Origin: Hyphomicrobiales bacterium
GTDB lineage: Bacteria; Pseudomonadota; Alphaproteobacteria; Rhodospirillales; JACKKN01
Direction: 5' to 3'
Length of the DNA: 64,000 nucleotides
Assembly: GCA_024236415.1 (NCBI GenBank)
Contig: JACKKN010000011.1
Location: 103,431 to 167,430 of the forward strand
The position numbers were made by a program, and so were the translations under genes. Positions 1-7,698 of this stretch are shown piece after piece. The notes below the pieces were generated by a model. It saw nothing but the letters and a program-made list of their open reading frames with translations, was not told the DNA's origin and did not search any database. Every line of letters begins with the position of its first letter. Positions within the stretch are counted from its first letter, which is position 1.

Positions 1-131
1 TCGGAGACGGCGGACCAGTCCATAGTCCCTGAGGGGTCCCGTTTCCCTGTGCGGCGGATTGCCGCATTCTTGCGGGCCGGAGTCCGTCTTGTCACGTACA
101 AACTTCGCGCCGGTTCTGATATGAGGGTGGT
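1..131. other. Left edge, upstream region of truA
   Basis: No gene is recognisable here. A small hairpin (TGCGGC, loop GGATT, GCCGCA, around 50-66) could end a gene lying left of the window. No convincing sigma70 promoter for truA is visible. Confidence 0.3.
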
Positions 132-881
132 ATGCCGCGCTATCGACTGGTCCTGGAATACGACGGCGGCGGTTTCGTGGGCTGGCAGCGCCAGGCCAAC
201 GGGACCGGCGTGCAGCAGGTGCTGGAGGAGGCCATCGCCGCCTTCGCCGGCGTGCCCGCCGTGGCCCATGCCGCCGGGCGCACGGACGCCGGGGTCCACG
301 CCCTGGGCCAGGTCGCCCATTTCGACCTGGACCGGGACTTCGACCCCGACACCGTGCGCAACGCCCTGAACTTCCACCTCAAGCCGGCGCCGGTGGTGGT
401 GCGCGCGGCGGCGGTGGCGGCGCCGGACTTCCACGCCCGGTTCTCGGCCACCGAGCGGCGCTACCTGTACCGCATCCTCAACCGCCGCCCGCCGCCGGCC
501 CTGGACCGCGGCCGGGTCTGGTGGGTGCCGGCGCCCCTGGACGCGGCGGCCATGGGCGAGGCCGCCCGGGTGCTGGTGGGCAGCCACGACTTCACCACCT
601 TCCGCGCCGCCATGTGCCAGGCCCGCTCGCCGGTCAAGACCGTGGACGAGATCACCGTCGACCGGCCCGGCGGCGACGGCGGCGAGGAGATCCGCATCAC
701 CGTGCGGGCGCGGTCGTTCCTGCACCACCAGGTGCGCAACTTCGCCGGCAGCCTGCGCCTGGTGGGCGAGGGCAAGTGGACGGCGGCCGACCTGCGCGCC
801 GCCCTGGAGGCCCGCGACCGCGCCCGCGGCGGCCCCACGGCACCGCCCGAGGGGCTGTACCTGACCGGGGTGTCGTACTGA
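132..881 (+). CDS. truA: tRNA pseudouridine(38-40) synthase TruA
   Basis: Converts uridines 38-40 of the tRNA anticodon stem-loop to pseudouridine in the cytoplasm. The 249-aa protein has the usual family length. It begins MPRYRLVLEYDG, followed by the WQRQ segment and the catalytic motif GRTDAGVHA, with the catalytic Asp at residue 52. The RSFLHHQVRN segment near residue 198 is also typical. In many proteobacteria truA follows def and fmt. Here def-fmt lie about 5 kb away on the opposite strand, so the cluster has been split or rearranged. Confidence 0.97.
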   Translation: MPRYRLVLEYDGGGFVGWQRQANGTGVQQVLEEAIAAFAGVPAVAHAAGRTDAGVHALGQVAHFDLDRDFDPDTVRNALNFHLKPAPVVVRAAAVAAPDFHARFSATERRYLYRILNRRPPPALDRGRVWWVPAPLDAAAMGEAARVLVGSHDFTTFRAAMCQARSPVKTVDEITVDRPGGDGGEEIRITVRARSFLHHQVRNFAGSLRLVGEGKWTAADLRAALEARDRARGGPTAPPEGLYLTGVSY

Positions 882-924
882 GCCTGGCAGGCCGCTGAAC
901 AAGTCACCGTGCCTGGCATCATCG

Positions 925-1024
925 CCTTCGAGGCCCGCGTTGCGGGCGCCTCAGGCTGAGGTTTTTCAAGAGGTTGCCGACTCTCCGCCTCGCCCTGAGG
1001 TGCGAGCGGAGCGAGCCTCGAAGG
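925..1024. repeat. Imperfect inverted-repeat element (REP-like) after truA
   Basis: Two 37-base arms, 925-961 and 988-1024, are imperfect reverse complements. Both read CCTTCGAGGC at the outer end and CCTCAG further in, and they differ mainly in a 14-base middle part. The element lies between the convergent truA (+) and the minus-strand gene ending at 1050. It could fold as a hairpin and act as a bidirectional terminator. The layout resembles paired REP/BIME elements. No second copy was seen in this window. Confidence 0.6.
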
Positions 1025-1049
1025 GCCCTGACGGGTTTTCAGCAGCCTG

Positions 1050-1931
1050 CTAGTTCGTGGCCGGGCGGCGCGTGACCATGTTGGAGAAGGTGCCGATCAC
1101 CCGCTCGTGCCCGTCGGCGGCGGTCAGCACGGCCTTGAAGAACAGGCGCGGCGGCGCCTGCAGGGCGAAGGCCAGGGGCAGGGCGGCGGCCTGCCAGCCC
1201 TGGCGGTCCAGGCGGACCATGCCGTCGGACCGGCCGCCGGTGCCGTCCGCGGTGTCGCTGACGCGCAGGGACAGGCGGTCCCCCGGCGCCAGGCGGTCCA
1301 TGCCCAGGACCACGGCGACGTAGGCCCGGGGCGTGCGGTCGGGCCGGTCCAGGTCCGCCGCGTGGTTCAGCAAGTATGCCTTCAGGCTGTGCGGCTCGTA
1401 GGGCGGGCGCAGCAGGTCGGGGCGCAGGTCGGCGGCGGCGACGAAGGAGAACTCCACCTGCGGCAGGGGGGTGTACAGGGGTTCGGCGGCCGTCTGTTCG
1501 ATCACCAGGCGGGCGCCGGCTGCGTGGTAGCGGGTGATGAAGCTGCTGTCGGCGCGGAAGCCCAGCGCGCTGCGCTGCGAGATCACCCCCGACAGGACCC
1601 GCGAGCCGGCCTCGCCCAGCACCCGCTGCACCGGGTCGAGGGCGATGCGGTCCAGGCGCATGTGCCCGGCCCGCATGCCCGGGTCCGGCGGCGGGCGGCC
1701 GCCGGCGGCGAAGGTCGCCGGGTTGGTGGCGCCGGCGTCGCGCTGGCCGCGCAGGGCCCAGGCGACGGCCTGGGCCACAAAGAACGGGTCCATGGGCACC
1801 GCCTCGGCGGCCGCCTGCGCGGCCGGGGCCCCGGCCTCCTGGGCCGGCGCCGGCGCCGCGGCGCACAGGGCCGCCGCCAGGACCAGGGTGGCGATGCCAA
1901 GGCGGCTGCGCAGGGGTCCGGATTGCGTCAT
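1050..1931 (-). CDS. Secreted protein of unknown function
   Basis: This 293-aa protein has a clear signal peptide (MTQSGPLRSRLGIATLVLAA, then cleavage near APAPAQ). No family is recognised. The mature part is rich in beta-type sequence, with FFKAVLTAADGHERVIGTFSNMV near the C-terminus, which suggests a periplasmic or exported beta-rich domain. The start was chosen because GAGGAG lies just upstream and the signal peptide begins there; the open frame continues further upstream with composition typical of a shadow frame. It follows the minus-strand secreted protein 1952-2725 with a 20-base gap, so the two are probably cotranscribed. Confidence 0.7.
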   Translation of the reverse strand: MTQSGPLRSRLGIATLVLAAALCAAAPAPAQEAGAPAAQAAAEAVPMDPFFVAQAVAWALRGQRDAGATNPATFAAGGRPPPDPGMRAGHMRLDRIALDPVQRVLGEAGSRVLSGVISQRSALGFRADSSFITRYHAAGARLVIEQTAAEPLYTPLPQVEFSFVAAADLRPDLLRPPYEPHSLKAYLLNHAADLDRPDRTPRAYVAVVLGMDRLAPGDRLSLRVSDTADGTGGRSDGMVRLDRQGWQAAALPLAFALQAPPRLFFKAVLTAADGHERVIGTFSNMVTRRPATN

Positions 1932-1951
1932 GTCCCGTTGCTCCTCGGGGC

Positions 1952-2725
1952 CTACTTGATGGGGCCGCGCCAGCCGGCGGGGCCGCCGCCGCCCTGGCCG
2001 GTCATGCGGTCCTGGCCCGCCTGCCAGTCCACGTTGGCCGGATCGACCCGGAACTCGTAGTCCATCAGCGGACCCAGGTTCTGCTTGGTGATGTACTTGA
2101 CCGCCGGGCCGGCCACGGGCCCCACGTAGGGGGTCTGCCCGGCCGCCTGGCCCGCCGTCTCGGCGTAGAACTCGGCCACGGCGTCGTGGGTGGTCTTGTC
2201 GGTGCTGCCGCTGCGGGTATAGGTCTCGACCGCCGATTCGGTGATGTTGTAGACCAGCCCCGTGGCCGCGGCGCCCACGGGGCCGCCGATGATGAAGCCG
2301 ACCCCGACCAGGAACATGTTGGCGCCGTGCTTGACGACGAAGATGCGCACGTTGTCCGCCGCCGCCTGGTCGATCCCGACCTGGGCGATCTGCATCTGGT
2401 GGTGGTCGTTGCGCATGCGCTCCAGGTCGGCGTCGGTGACGAAGTGGCCCTGGCGGATCTCGGAATACCGGCCCGGCGGCCGGTTGGCGCCGATGGCGTT
2501 GATGATGGCCTCGCGCACGCCGGGGGGCAGGGCCTGGGGCCGCATCAGGTTGGGCGGGATCATGGTCGGCGGCACGCCCGGCGTGGCGCCGGTGCCGGCG
2601 GGCGGCCGGGCGCCGCCGCAGCAGGACCCGGGGCCGTGCGCCAGGGTAGTGGGGATGGCCGGCCCCAGGGCCAGCAGCCCGGCCGCCGCCATCATCAACC
2701 CGTTGCGCCACCATCGGCCCGCCAT
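1952..2725 (-). CDS. Secreted protein with glycine-rich hydrophobic segment, unknown function
   Basis: This 257-aa protein has a signal peptide (residues 1-30). A Cys pair (SCCGG, 34-38) and a proline-rich linker follow. Residues about 135-160 form a hydrophobic, glycine-spaced stretch (LVGVGFIIGGPVGAAATG) like a glycine zipper or membrane hairpin. The C-terminus is Gly/Pro-rich. No family is recognised. The ATG is preceded by AGGAGG at ideal spacing; a GTG two codons earlier overlaps that ribosome site and is less likely. It is the first gene of a probable two-gene operon with the secreted protein at 1050-1931. Confidence 0.65.
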   Translation of the reverse strand: MAGRWWRNGLMMAAAGLLALGPAIPTTLAHGPGSCCGGARPPAGTGATPGVPPTMIPPNLMRPQALPPGVREAIINAIGANRPPGRYSEIRQGHFVTDADLERMRNDHHQMQIAQVGIDQAAADNVRIFVVKHGANMFLVGVGFIIGGPVGAAATGLVYNITESAVETYTRSGSTDKTTHDAVAEFYAETAGQAAGQTPYVGPVAGPAVKYITKQNLGPLMDYEFRVDPANVDWQAGQDRMTGQGGGGPAGWRGPIK

Positions 2726-2780
2726 GGCCACCTCCTCGCACCACGGGCGTTAAATCATAATAACAAAATTCAACTGTTAA

Positions 2781-2786
2781 ATTATA
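2781..2786 (-). promoter_or_regulatory. Candidate -10 box (TATAAT) of the two-gene secreted-protein operon
   Basis: The gap 2732-2840 holds a markedly AT-rich patch (about 2751-2790). On the minus strand it contains TATAAT in a correct position to drive the gene starting at 2725. The -35 is not obvious. The AT-richness contrasts strongly with the surroundings. Confidence 0.4.
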
Positions 2787-2840
2787 GCAACCCAGGCCGG
2801 GCGCCACCCATGGCATCTGGTCGACTCTGGTCTGTCCCGG

Positions 2841-3737
2841 TCACATGCCGGCGCGGCGGACGGCCACGGCGAAGTCCGGCGCCTGGGGGTCGTAGGCGAC
2901 CCCGGCCACGTCGCCGTAGGTGGCGGCCACCTGGAGGCCGTGCTCGGCCAGCTCGCGCGCCAGGTCGGCGGGGTCGAAGCATTGCAGCCAGTTCATGATG
3001 GTGCGCGCCCGGTCCGCCTCGAAGATGTCGTAGCGGTCCAGGTGCAGCCCCTGGTCCGGGTAGGCGAAGGTGTGGGTGAACACGTGATGGGGCCGCGCCG
3101 ACCAGAAGTCGGGGCCGTCGTGGTATTCATAGGTGCGCGCCTCGGTCACCCGGTCCAGGTGGCGGGGCGACAGCAGGTCCAGCAGGAACACCCCGCCGTC
3201 GCCCAGGGCGCCGCGCACCATGTCCAGCAGGCAGCCGCGCTGGGCGCGGTCCAGGGGGCAGAAATCGAAGAAGATCAGGGTCACCAGGTCGTAGGTGCGG
3301 TCCGGCGTGAAGTCCAGGTAGTCGGCCAGGTGGTAGTCGATCGCCAGGCGCCGGCGCCGGGCCTCGGTGCGGGCGTGGTCGATGGCGGTGGCCGAGAAGT
3401 CGACCCCGGTCACCGCCGCCCCGGTGCGGGCGAATTCGGTGGTGTACAGGCCGGGCCCGCAGCCCAGGTCCAGCACCGCCCTGCCCGGCCCCAGGCCGAA
3501 GGTGGCGGCGATCCAGGCCGCCGAGCGTTCGACGAAGGCCGGGTTGCGCGACGCCAGGTCGACGCTGTCGTCCAGGTGCAGGTCCAGCATGCGGCCGGCC
3601 ACGTGGGGGTCGGTCCACAGGGCCGCGGACGTGGACCGGGCGCCGGGCGCCGGCCGGGTGGCCAGGTCCGTCAGGCGGTCGAACAGGCGGGCCTGCGCCT
3701 CCTGCGCGGCGGCCCTGGCGAGGAACTTGCGGATCAC
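2841..3737 (-). CDS. Class I SAM-dependent methyltransferase
   Basis: This 298-aa protein carries the Rossmann-fold SAM motif VLDLGCGPGLY (residues about 88-98), followed by VTGVDFSATAID, which contains the acidic residue that holds the ribose. A later LVTLIFFDFCPL strand matches motif IV. The N-terminal 80 residues are helical (EAQARLFDRL). The substrate cannot be told from sequence. It is transcribed away from the molybdopterin oxidoreductase, with a 179-base divergent region between them. Confidence 0.8.
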   Translation of the reverse strand: MIRKFLARAAAQEAQARLFDRLTDLATRPAPGARSTSAALWTDPHVAGRMLDLHLDDSVDLASRNPAFVERSAAWIAATFGLGPGRAVLDLGCGPGLYTTEFARTGAAVTGVDFSATAIDHARTEARRRRLAIDYHLADYLDFTPDRTYDLVTLIFFDFCPLDRAQRGCLLDMVRGALGDGGVFLLDLLSPRHLDRVTEARTYEYHDGPDFWSARPHHVFTHTFAYPDQGLHLDRYDIFEADRARTIMNWLQCFDPADLARELAEHGLQVAATYGDVAGVAYDPQAPDFAVAVRRAGM

Positions 3738-3822
3738 GGGCGTGGTCCCCGGTTGCCGGCGAAGGCGCTCCCATAGCCGCCGGCCCGGGCGGGGTCAAGG
3801 GCGGCGGCGGGGCCCCGGCAAA

Positions 3823-3865
3823 TGGTCCCAGCGGATTTCCTGGAATGGACCTTTTCATGGGACCA
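3823..3865. promoter_or_regulatory. 8-bp inverted repeat in the divergent methyltransferase/oxidoreductase region
   Basis: TGGTCCCA (3823-3830) and TGGGACCA (3858-3865) are perfect inverted repeats 27 bases apart, sitting 50-90 bases upstream of the oxidoreductase start. They could be an operator half-site pair or a hairpin in the leader. No clear promoter boxes are visible. Confidence 0.35.
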
Positions 3866-3916
3866 ATATACCCCTAGGAAGGGTGCAACCGATCCCCTTT
3901 CACGGAGTGCACGGCC

Positions 3917-5971
3917 ATGCCCGACACCGGACTCACGGAATTCCGCCCCAGCGTCTGCCCGCTCGACTGCCCCGATACCTGCAGCCTCAGCGTGGCCACC
4001 GACGGCGCCCGGGTGCTGGAGGTGCGCGGCTCGTCGGCCAACCCCTACACGGCCGGGGTGCTGTGCGGCAAGGTCACCCGCTCGTACCCCGAGTTCGTGC
4101 ACGGCGAAACCCGCCTGACCCGCCCCCTGGCGCGCACCGGGCCGCGCGGGTCGGGCCAGTTCGCCCCCATTTCGTGGGACGAGGCCCTGGACCGCGTCCA
4201 CGACGGGTTCACCCGGGCCATGGCCGCCCACGGGCCGCAGTCGGTGCTGCCGCTGAACTACGGCGGGCCCCACGGCGACCTGGCCGCCGGCTCCATGGAC
4301 CGGCGCTTCTTCCACCGCCTGGGCGCCAGCCTGCTGAACCGCGGGCCCCTGTGCGGCATCGTCCGCGGCACCGCCTATGGCAGCCTGTTCGGCACCGCCC
4401 CCGGCATGGGGCCCGAGCAGGCGGCGGACTCGGACCTGGTGGTGGTCTGGGGCAGCAACACGACCGTTTCCTACCTGCACCTGGCCCGGGCCATCAAGGC
4501 GGCACGGGGCAAGGGCGCCCGGCTGGTGGTGGTGGACCCGCGGCGCATCAGGATCGCCGAGCAGGCGGACCTGTTCATTCCCGTGCGCCCGGGCAGCGAC
4601 ATCTTCCTGGCCTTCGCCCTGGCCGCCGAGCTGGAGCGGCGCGGGGCCCTGGACACGGCCTTCATCGAGCGCTGGGTGGACGGGTTCGAGGACTACATGG
4701 CCCAGGCCCGCCGGGTCAGCCCCGCGCAGGCCCAGGCCGAATGCGGCATCGACGCCGCCGCCTTCGAGCAACTGGCGGACTGGTGGGCCGGGGCCCAGCG
4801 GGTCGGCCTGTCGGTGGGCAACGGCATGGAGCGGGGGCGCAGCGGCGGCTCGGCCATCCGCGCCGTCATGGCGCTGCAGGCCCTGACCGGCAACTTCGGC
4901 CGCCGCGGCGCCGGCATCATGGCCAAGCAGGGCCTGTCGTTCCCGCGCACCCCGGCCAAGCTGCAGCGGCCCGACCTGGTGCCGCCGGGCACCCGGACGC
5001 TGAACATCGTCGACGTCGCCCGCCACCTGCTGGACGACACCCTGGACCCGCCCATCAAGGCGGTGATGATCTACAACCACAACCCGGTCAGCACCCACCC
5101 GGACCAGAACGCCCTGCGCCGGGCGCTGATGCGCGAGGACCTGTTCGTGGCCGGCTGCGACGTGGCCATGACCGATTCCATGGCCTACTGCGACGTGGTG
5201 CTGCCGGCGGCCAGCTCGTTCGAGATCGCCGACCTGTACGGCGCCTACGGCCAGGGCTTCCTGCAGCGGGCCGAACCGGTGATCCCCTGCGTCGGCGAGG
5301 CCCTGCCCAACACCGAGATCTTCCGCCGCCTGGCCGCCCGGTTCGGCTTCGACGAGCCCCTGTTCCGCGCCTCGGACGCCGAGCTGATGGACGACGCCAT
5401 GGACGCCGACGACCCGCGCCTGGGCGGCGCCCGGCCCAGCACCCTGCCGCTGGACCGGGCCCTGGCCATGCCCGCCCCCGGGGGCGGCGAGCCGGTCATG
5501 TGCCTGAGCCACGGGCCGGGCACGGCGTCGGGCAGGATCGAGCTGTTCTCGCGCGACCTGGAGGACCGCTTCGGTTACGGCCTGCCGCGCTTCGAACCCG
5601 TGGACCGGGGCGACTGGCCGCTGGTGCTGATGTCGCCGTCGTCGTCCAAACGCACCAACGCCACCTTCGGCGGCTGCGCCGAAAGCCGCAGTCTGGAGGT
5701 GGTGGAGATCCACCCCGACGACGCTGCGGCGCGCGGCATCACGGACGGCGACGCGGTCAAGGTGTGGAACGACCTGGGCGACGTGGTGCTGTCGGCGCGG
5801 GTCACCGACGCCGTGCGCCCGGGGGTGCTGTGCTCGCCCAAGGGCACCTGGCTGCACACCAGCCCCACGGGCCAGACGGTGAACGCCCTGATCAACACCG
5901 ACGTGCGCACGGACATCGAGGACGGCGCCTGCTACAACGAGACCTTCGTCGAGGCGGCCCCGGCCGGATAG
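3917..5971 (+). CDS. Molybdopterin (bis-MGD) oxidoreductase, formate dehydrogenase/DMSO reductase superfamily
   Basis: This is a 684-aa catalytic subunit of the Mo/W-bis-PGD superfamily. The N-terminus has four cysteines for a [4Fe-4S] cluster: C14-x3-C18-x3-C22-x27-C50. VVVWGSNTT and LVVVDPRR are the typical dinucleotide-binding segments, and the molydopterin-binding C-terminal barrel includes LMSPSSSKRTNATFGG. No Tat or Sec signal is present, so it is probably cytoplasmic. No electron-transfer or membrane subunit is adjacent, so it is a single-gene enzyme whose redox partner and substrate are unknown. GGAG lies upstream of the ATG. No selenocysteine codon interrupts the frame. Confidence 0.88.
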   Translation: MPDTGLTEFRPSVCPLDCPDTCSLSVATDGARVLEVRGSSANPYTAGVLCGKVTRSYPEFVHGETRLTRPLARTGPRGSGQFAPISWDEALDRVHDGFTRAMAAHGPQSVLPLNYGGPHGDLAAGSMDRRFFHRLGASLLNRGPLCGIVRGTAYGSLFGTAPGMGPEQAADSDLVVVWGSNTTVSYLHLARAIKAARGKGARLVVVDPRRIRIAEQADLFIPVRPGSDIFLAFALAAELERRGALDTAFIERWVDGFEDYMAQARRVSPAQAQAECGIDAAAFEQLADWWAGAQRVGLSVGNGMERGRSGGSAIRAVMALQALTGNFGRRGAGIMAKQGLSFPRTPAKLQRPDLVPPGTRTLNIVDVARHLLDDTLDPPIKAVMIYNHNPVSTHPDQNALRRALMREDLFVAGCDVAMTDSMAYCDVVLPAASSFEIADLYGAYGQGFLQRAEPVIPCVGEALPNTEIFRRLAARFGFDEPLFRASDAELMDDAMDADDPRLGGARPSTLPLDRALAMPAPGGGEPVMCLSHGPGTASGRIELFSRDLEDRFGYGLPRFEPVDRGDWPLVLMSPSSSKRTNATFGGCAESRSLEVVEIHPDDAAARGITDGDAVKVWNDLGDVVLSARVTDAVRPGVLCSPKGTWLHTSPTGQTVNALINTDVRTDIEDGACYNETFVEAAPAG

Positions 5972-6005
5972 AACCGGCGGGGCCGGGTTTTGATTCGCAG
6001 CGGAC

Positions 6006-6092
6006 GTGGATGGCCGGGTCAAGCCCGGCCATGACATAACATTCTGAAATATTTACATTTTCGTCATGCCCGGGCTTGACCCGGGCATCCAC
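6006..6092. repeat. 87-bp intergenic inverted-repeat element, copy 1
   Basis: The outer arms GTGGATGGCCGGG... and ...CCCGGGCATCCAC form a long hairpin around an AT-rich spacer (ATATTTACATTTTCG). A second 87-base copy lies at 27603-27689 in the opposite orientation with the spacer nearly identical. The element lies between the plus-strand oxidoreductase and the convergent fmt gene. It yields spurious peptides of the MPGLDPGIH/MAGLDPAIH type, typical of alphaproteobacterial intergenic repeats. It probably also acts as a transcription end. Confidence 0.8.
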
Positions 6093-6120
6093 GCCCGCCG
6101 GCGCACCATGACCGCCGGCG

Positions 6121-7068
6121 CTAGCCGATGCGGCTGCCGGCCGGCAGGGGGTAGCCGCGCAGGAAGGCGGCGGCGTCCACCGCCGTCTTGCCCGGGCGCT
6201 GGACCCGGGTCGGGCGCAGGGCGCCGGTGGCGCAGGCGATGGCCAGGGCGCCGTCCAGCACCGTGCCGGGGGCGCCCGACAGGTCCTCGACCCGGGCCGC
6301 CAGCACCTTGATGCGCTCGCCGCCGTGCTCGAACCAGACCCCGGGCCAGGGGTTCAGGGCCCGCACCATGCGCTCCAGCTCGGCGGCCGGGCGGGCGAAG
6401 TCGAGGCGCCCCTCGTCGCGGGCCAGCTTGGCGGCATAGGTCACGCCCGCCTCGGGCTGCGGCGCGGCCACGGCGGTGCCGGCGGCCATGTCGGCCAGGG
6501 CCGGGACGATCATCGCGGCGCCCAGGGCGGCCAGGGCGTCGTGCAGGTCCTCGGCGGTGGTCGTGGGCGTGATCGGCACGGCCCGGCGCGCCAGCATGGG
6601 GCCCGTGTCCAGCCCCGCGTCCATCTGCATGATGGTGATGCCGGTCTCGGAATCGCCGGCCAGCAGGGCGCGCTGGATCGGCGCGGCGCCGCGCCAGCGC
6701 GGCAGCAGCGAGGCGTGGATGTTGACGCAGCCCAGGCGCGGCGCCGCCAGCACCGCCGGCGGCAGGATCAGGCCATAGGCGGCGACCACCGCCACGTCGG
6801 CTTCGAGGGCGGTGAAATCGGCCTGGGCGTCGGCGTCCTTCAGGCTGCGCGGGGTGCGCACGGCCAGGCCCCGCGCCTGGGCGAAGGCGTGCACCGGGCA
6901 GGGCCGCTCGCGCTGGCCGCGGCCGGCGGGGCGCGGCGGCTGGGCATAGACGCAGACGACGTCGTGGCCGGCGTCCAGCAGGGCCGACAGGGCGGGCACG
7001 GAGAAATCGGGGCTGCCCATGAACACCAGGCGCAGGGGGGTGCCGGGTGCGGCCCCGGGCGCCGCCAT
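6121..7068 (-). CDS. fmt: Methionyl-tRNA formyltransferase
   Basis: Transfers a formyl group from 10-formyl-tetrahydrofolate to Met-tRNA(fMet), needed for translation initiation. The 315-aa protein has the family length. The hallmark NIHASLLPRWRGAAP lies at residues 116-130, with catalytic N116 and H118, and D154 lies in GLDTGPM. The C-terminal OB-like domain follows residue 210. It starts 3 bases after the def stop codon, so def-fmt form an operon read leftward. Confidence 0.97.
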   Translation of the reverse strand: MAAPGAAPGTPLRLVFMGSPDFSVPALSALLDAGHDVVCVYAQPPRPAGRGQRERPCPVHAFAQARGLAVRTPRSLKDADAQADFTALEADVAVVAAYGLILPPAVLAAPRLGCVNIHASLLPRWRGAAPIQRALLAGDSETGITIMQMDAGLDTGPMLARRAVPITPTTTAEDLHDALAALGAAMIVPALADMAAGTAVAAPQPEAGVTYAAKLARDEGRLDFARPAAELERMVRALNPWPGVWFEHGGERIKVLAARVEDLSGAPGTVLDGALAIACATGALRPTRVQRPGKTAVDAAAFLRGYPLPAGSRIG

Positions 7069-7071
7069 GGC

Positions 7072-7593
7072 TCAGGCGCCCACCGCGGCCATGCGCTTGG
7101 TCTTGGACAGCTTGCGCAGGATGATCTTGCGCTTCAGCGACGACAGGTGGTCGACGAACAGGACACCGTCCAGGTGGTCCATCTCGTGCTGCACGCACTT
7201 GGCCAGCAGGCCGTCGGCCTCCAGCTCGCGGATCTCGTTCTCGTGGTCCAGGTAGCGCACCCGCACCTTCTGCGGCCGCACCACCTCGGCGTACTGGTCG
7301 GGCAGGGACAGGCAGCCCTCCTCGGCCAGGACCTCCTCCTCCGATTCCCAGACCACCTCGGGGTTGGCCATGCGGATGGGCTGGGGGTCCTCGTCGGGGC
7401 GGGCCACGTCCATGACCAGGATCCGCTTGGCCACCCCCACCTGGGGCGCCGCCAGGCCGATGCCGTTGGCCGAATGCATGGTTTCCAGCATGTCGTCCAT
7501 GAGCTGGCGGATCTCGCCGTCCACCTTGTCCACCGGATCGGCGTTCACCTTCAGGCGCGGGTCGGGGGCGACGATGATGGACAGGACGGTCAT
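7072..7593 (-). CDS. def: Peptide deformylase
   Basis: Removes the N-formyl group from nascent proteins, using a metal held by C94 (EGCLSLP), H136 and H140 (HEMDH, with catalytic E137). The motif GIGLAAPQVG lies at 44-53. The product is 173 aa from the ATG at 7593 (MTVLSIIVAPDPRL). An upstream in-frame GTG would add 11 residues that do not fit the family, so it is rejected. It is the first gene of the def-fmt operon, so the formylating and deformylating enzymes are co-expressed. Confidence 0.96.
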   Translation of the reverse strand: MTVLSIIVAPDPRLKVNADPVDKVDGEIRQLMDDMLETMHSANGIGLAAPQVGVAKRILVMDVARPDEDPQPIRMANPEVVWESEEEVLAEEGCLSLPDQYAEVVRPQKVRVRYLDHENEIRELEADGLLAKCVQHEMDHLDGVLFVDHLSSLKRKIILRKLSKTKRMAAVGA

Positions 7594-7698
7594 GGTTTCC
7601 GTGGATTCAAGTGGTCGGTGGTGCACCAGATATGTCCTGGACCCGCCGCCGTCAAGGCGTGCGTGGCGAAAGGGCGCGCGCCGGGCGCGGGGCAGCGG

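Noticed and set aside
3917..5971. Selenocysteine (in-frame TGA) formate dehydrogenase
   Set aside because: The frame is uninterrupted and no in-frame TGA with a following hairpin is needed to complete the protein.
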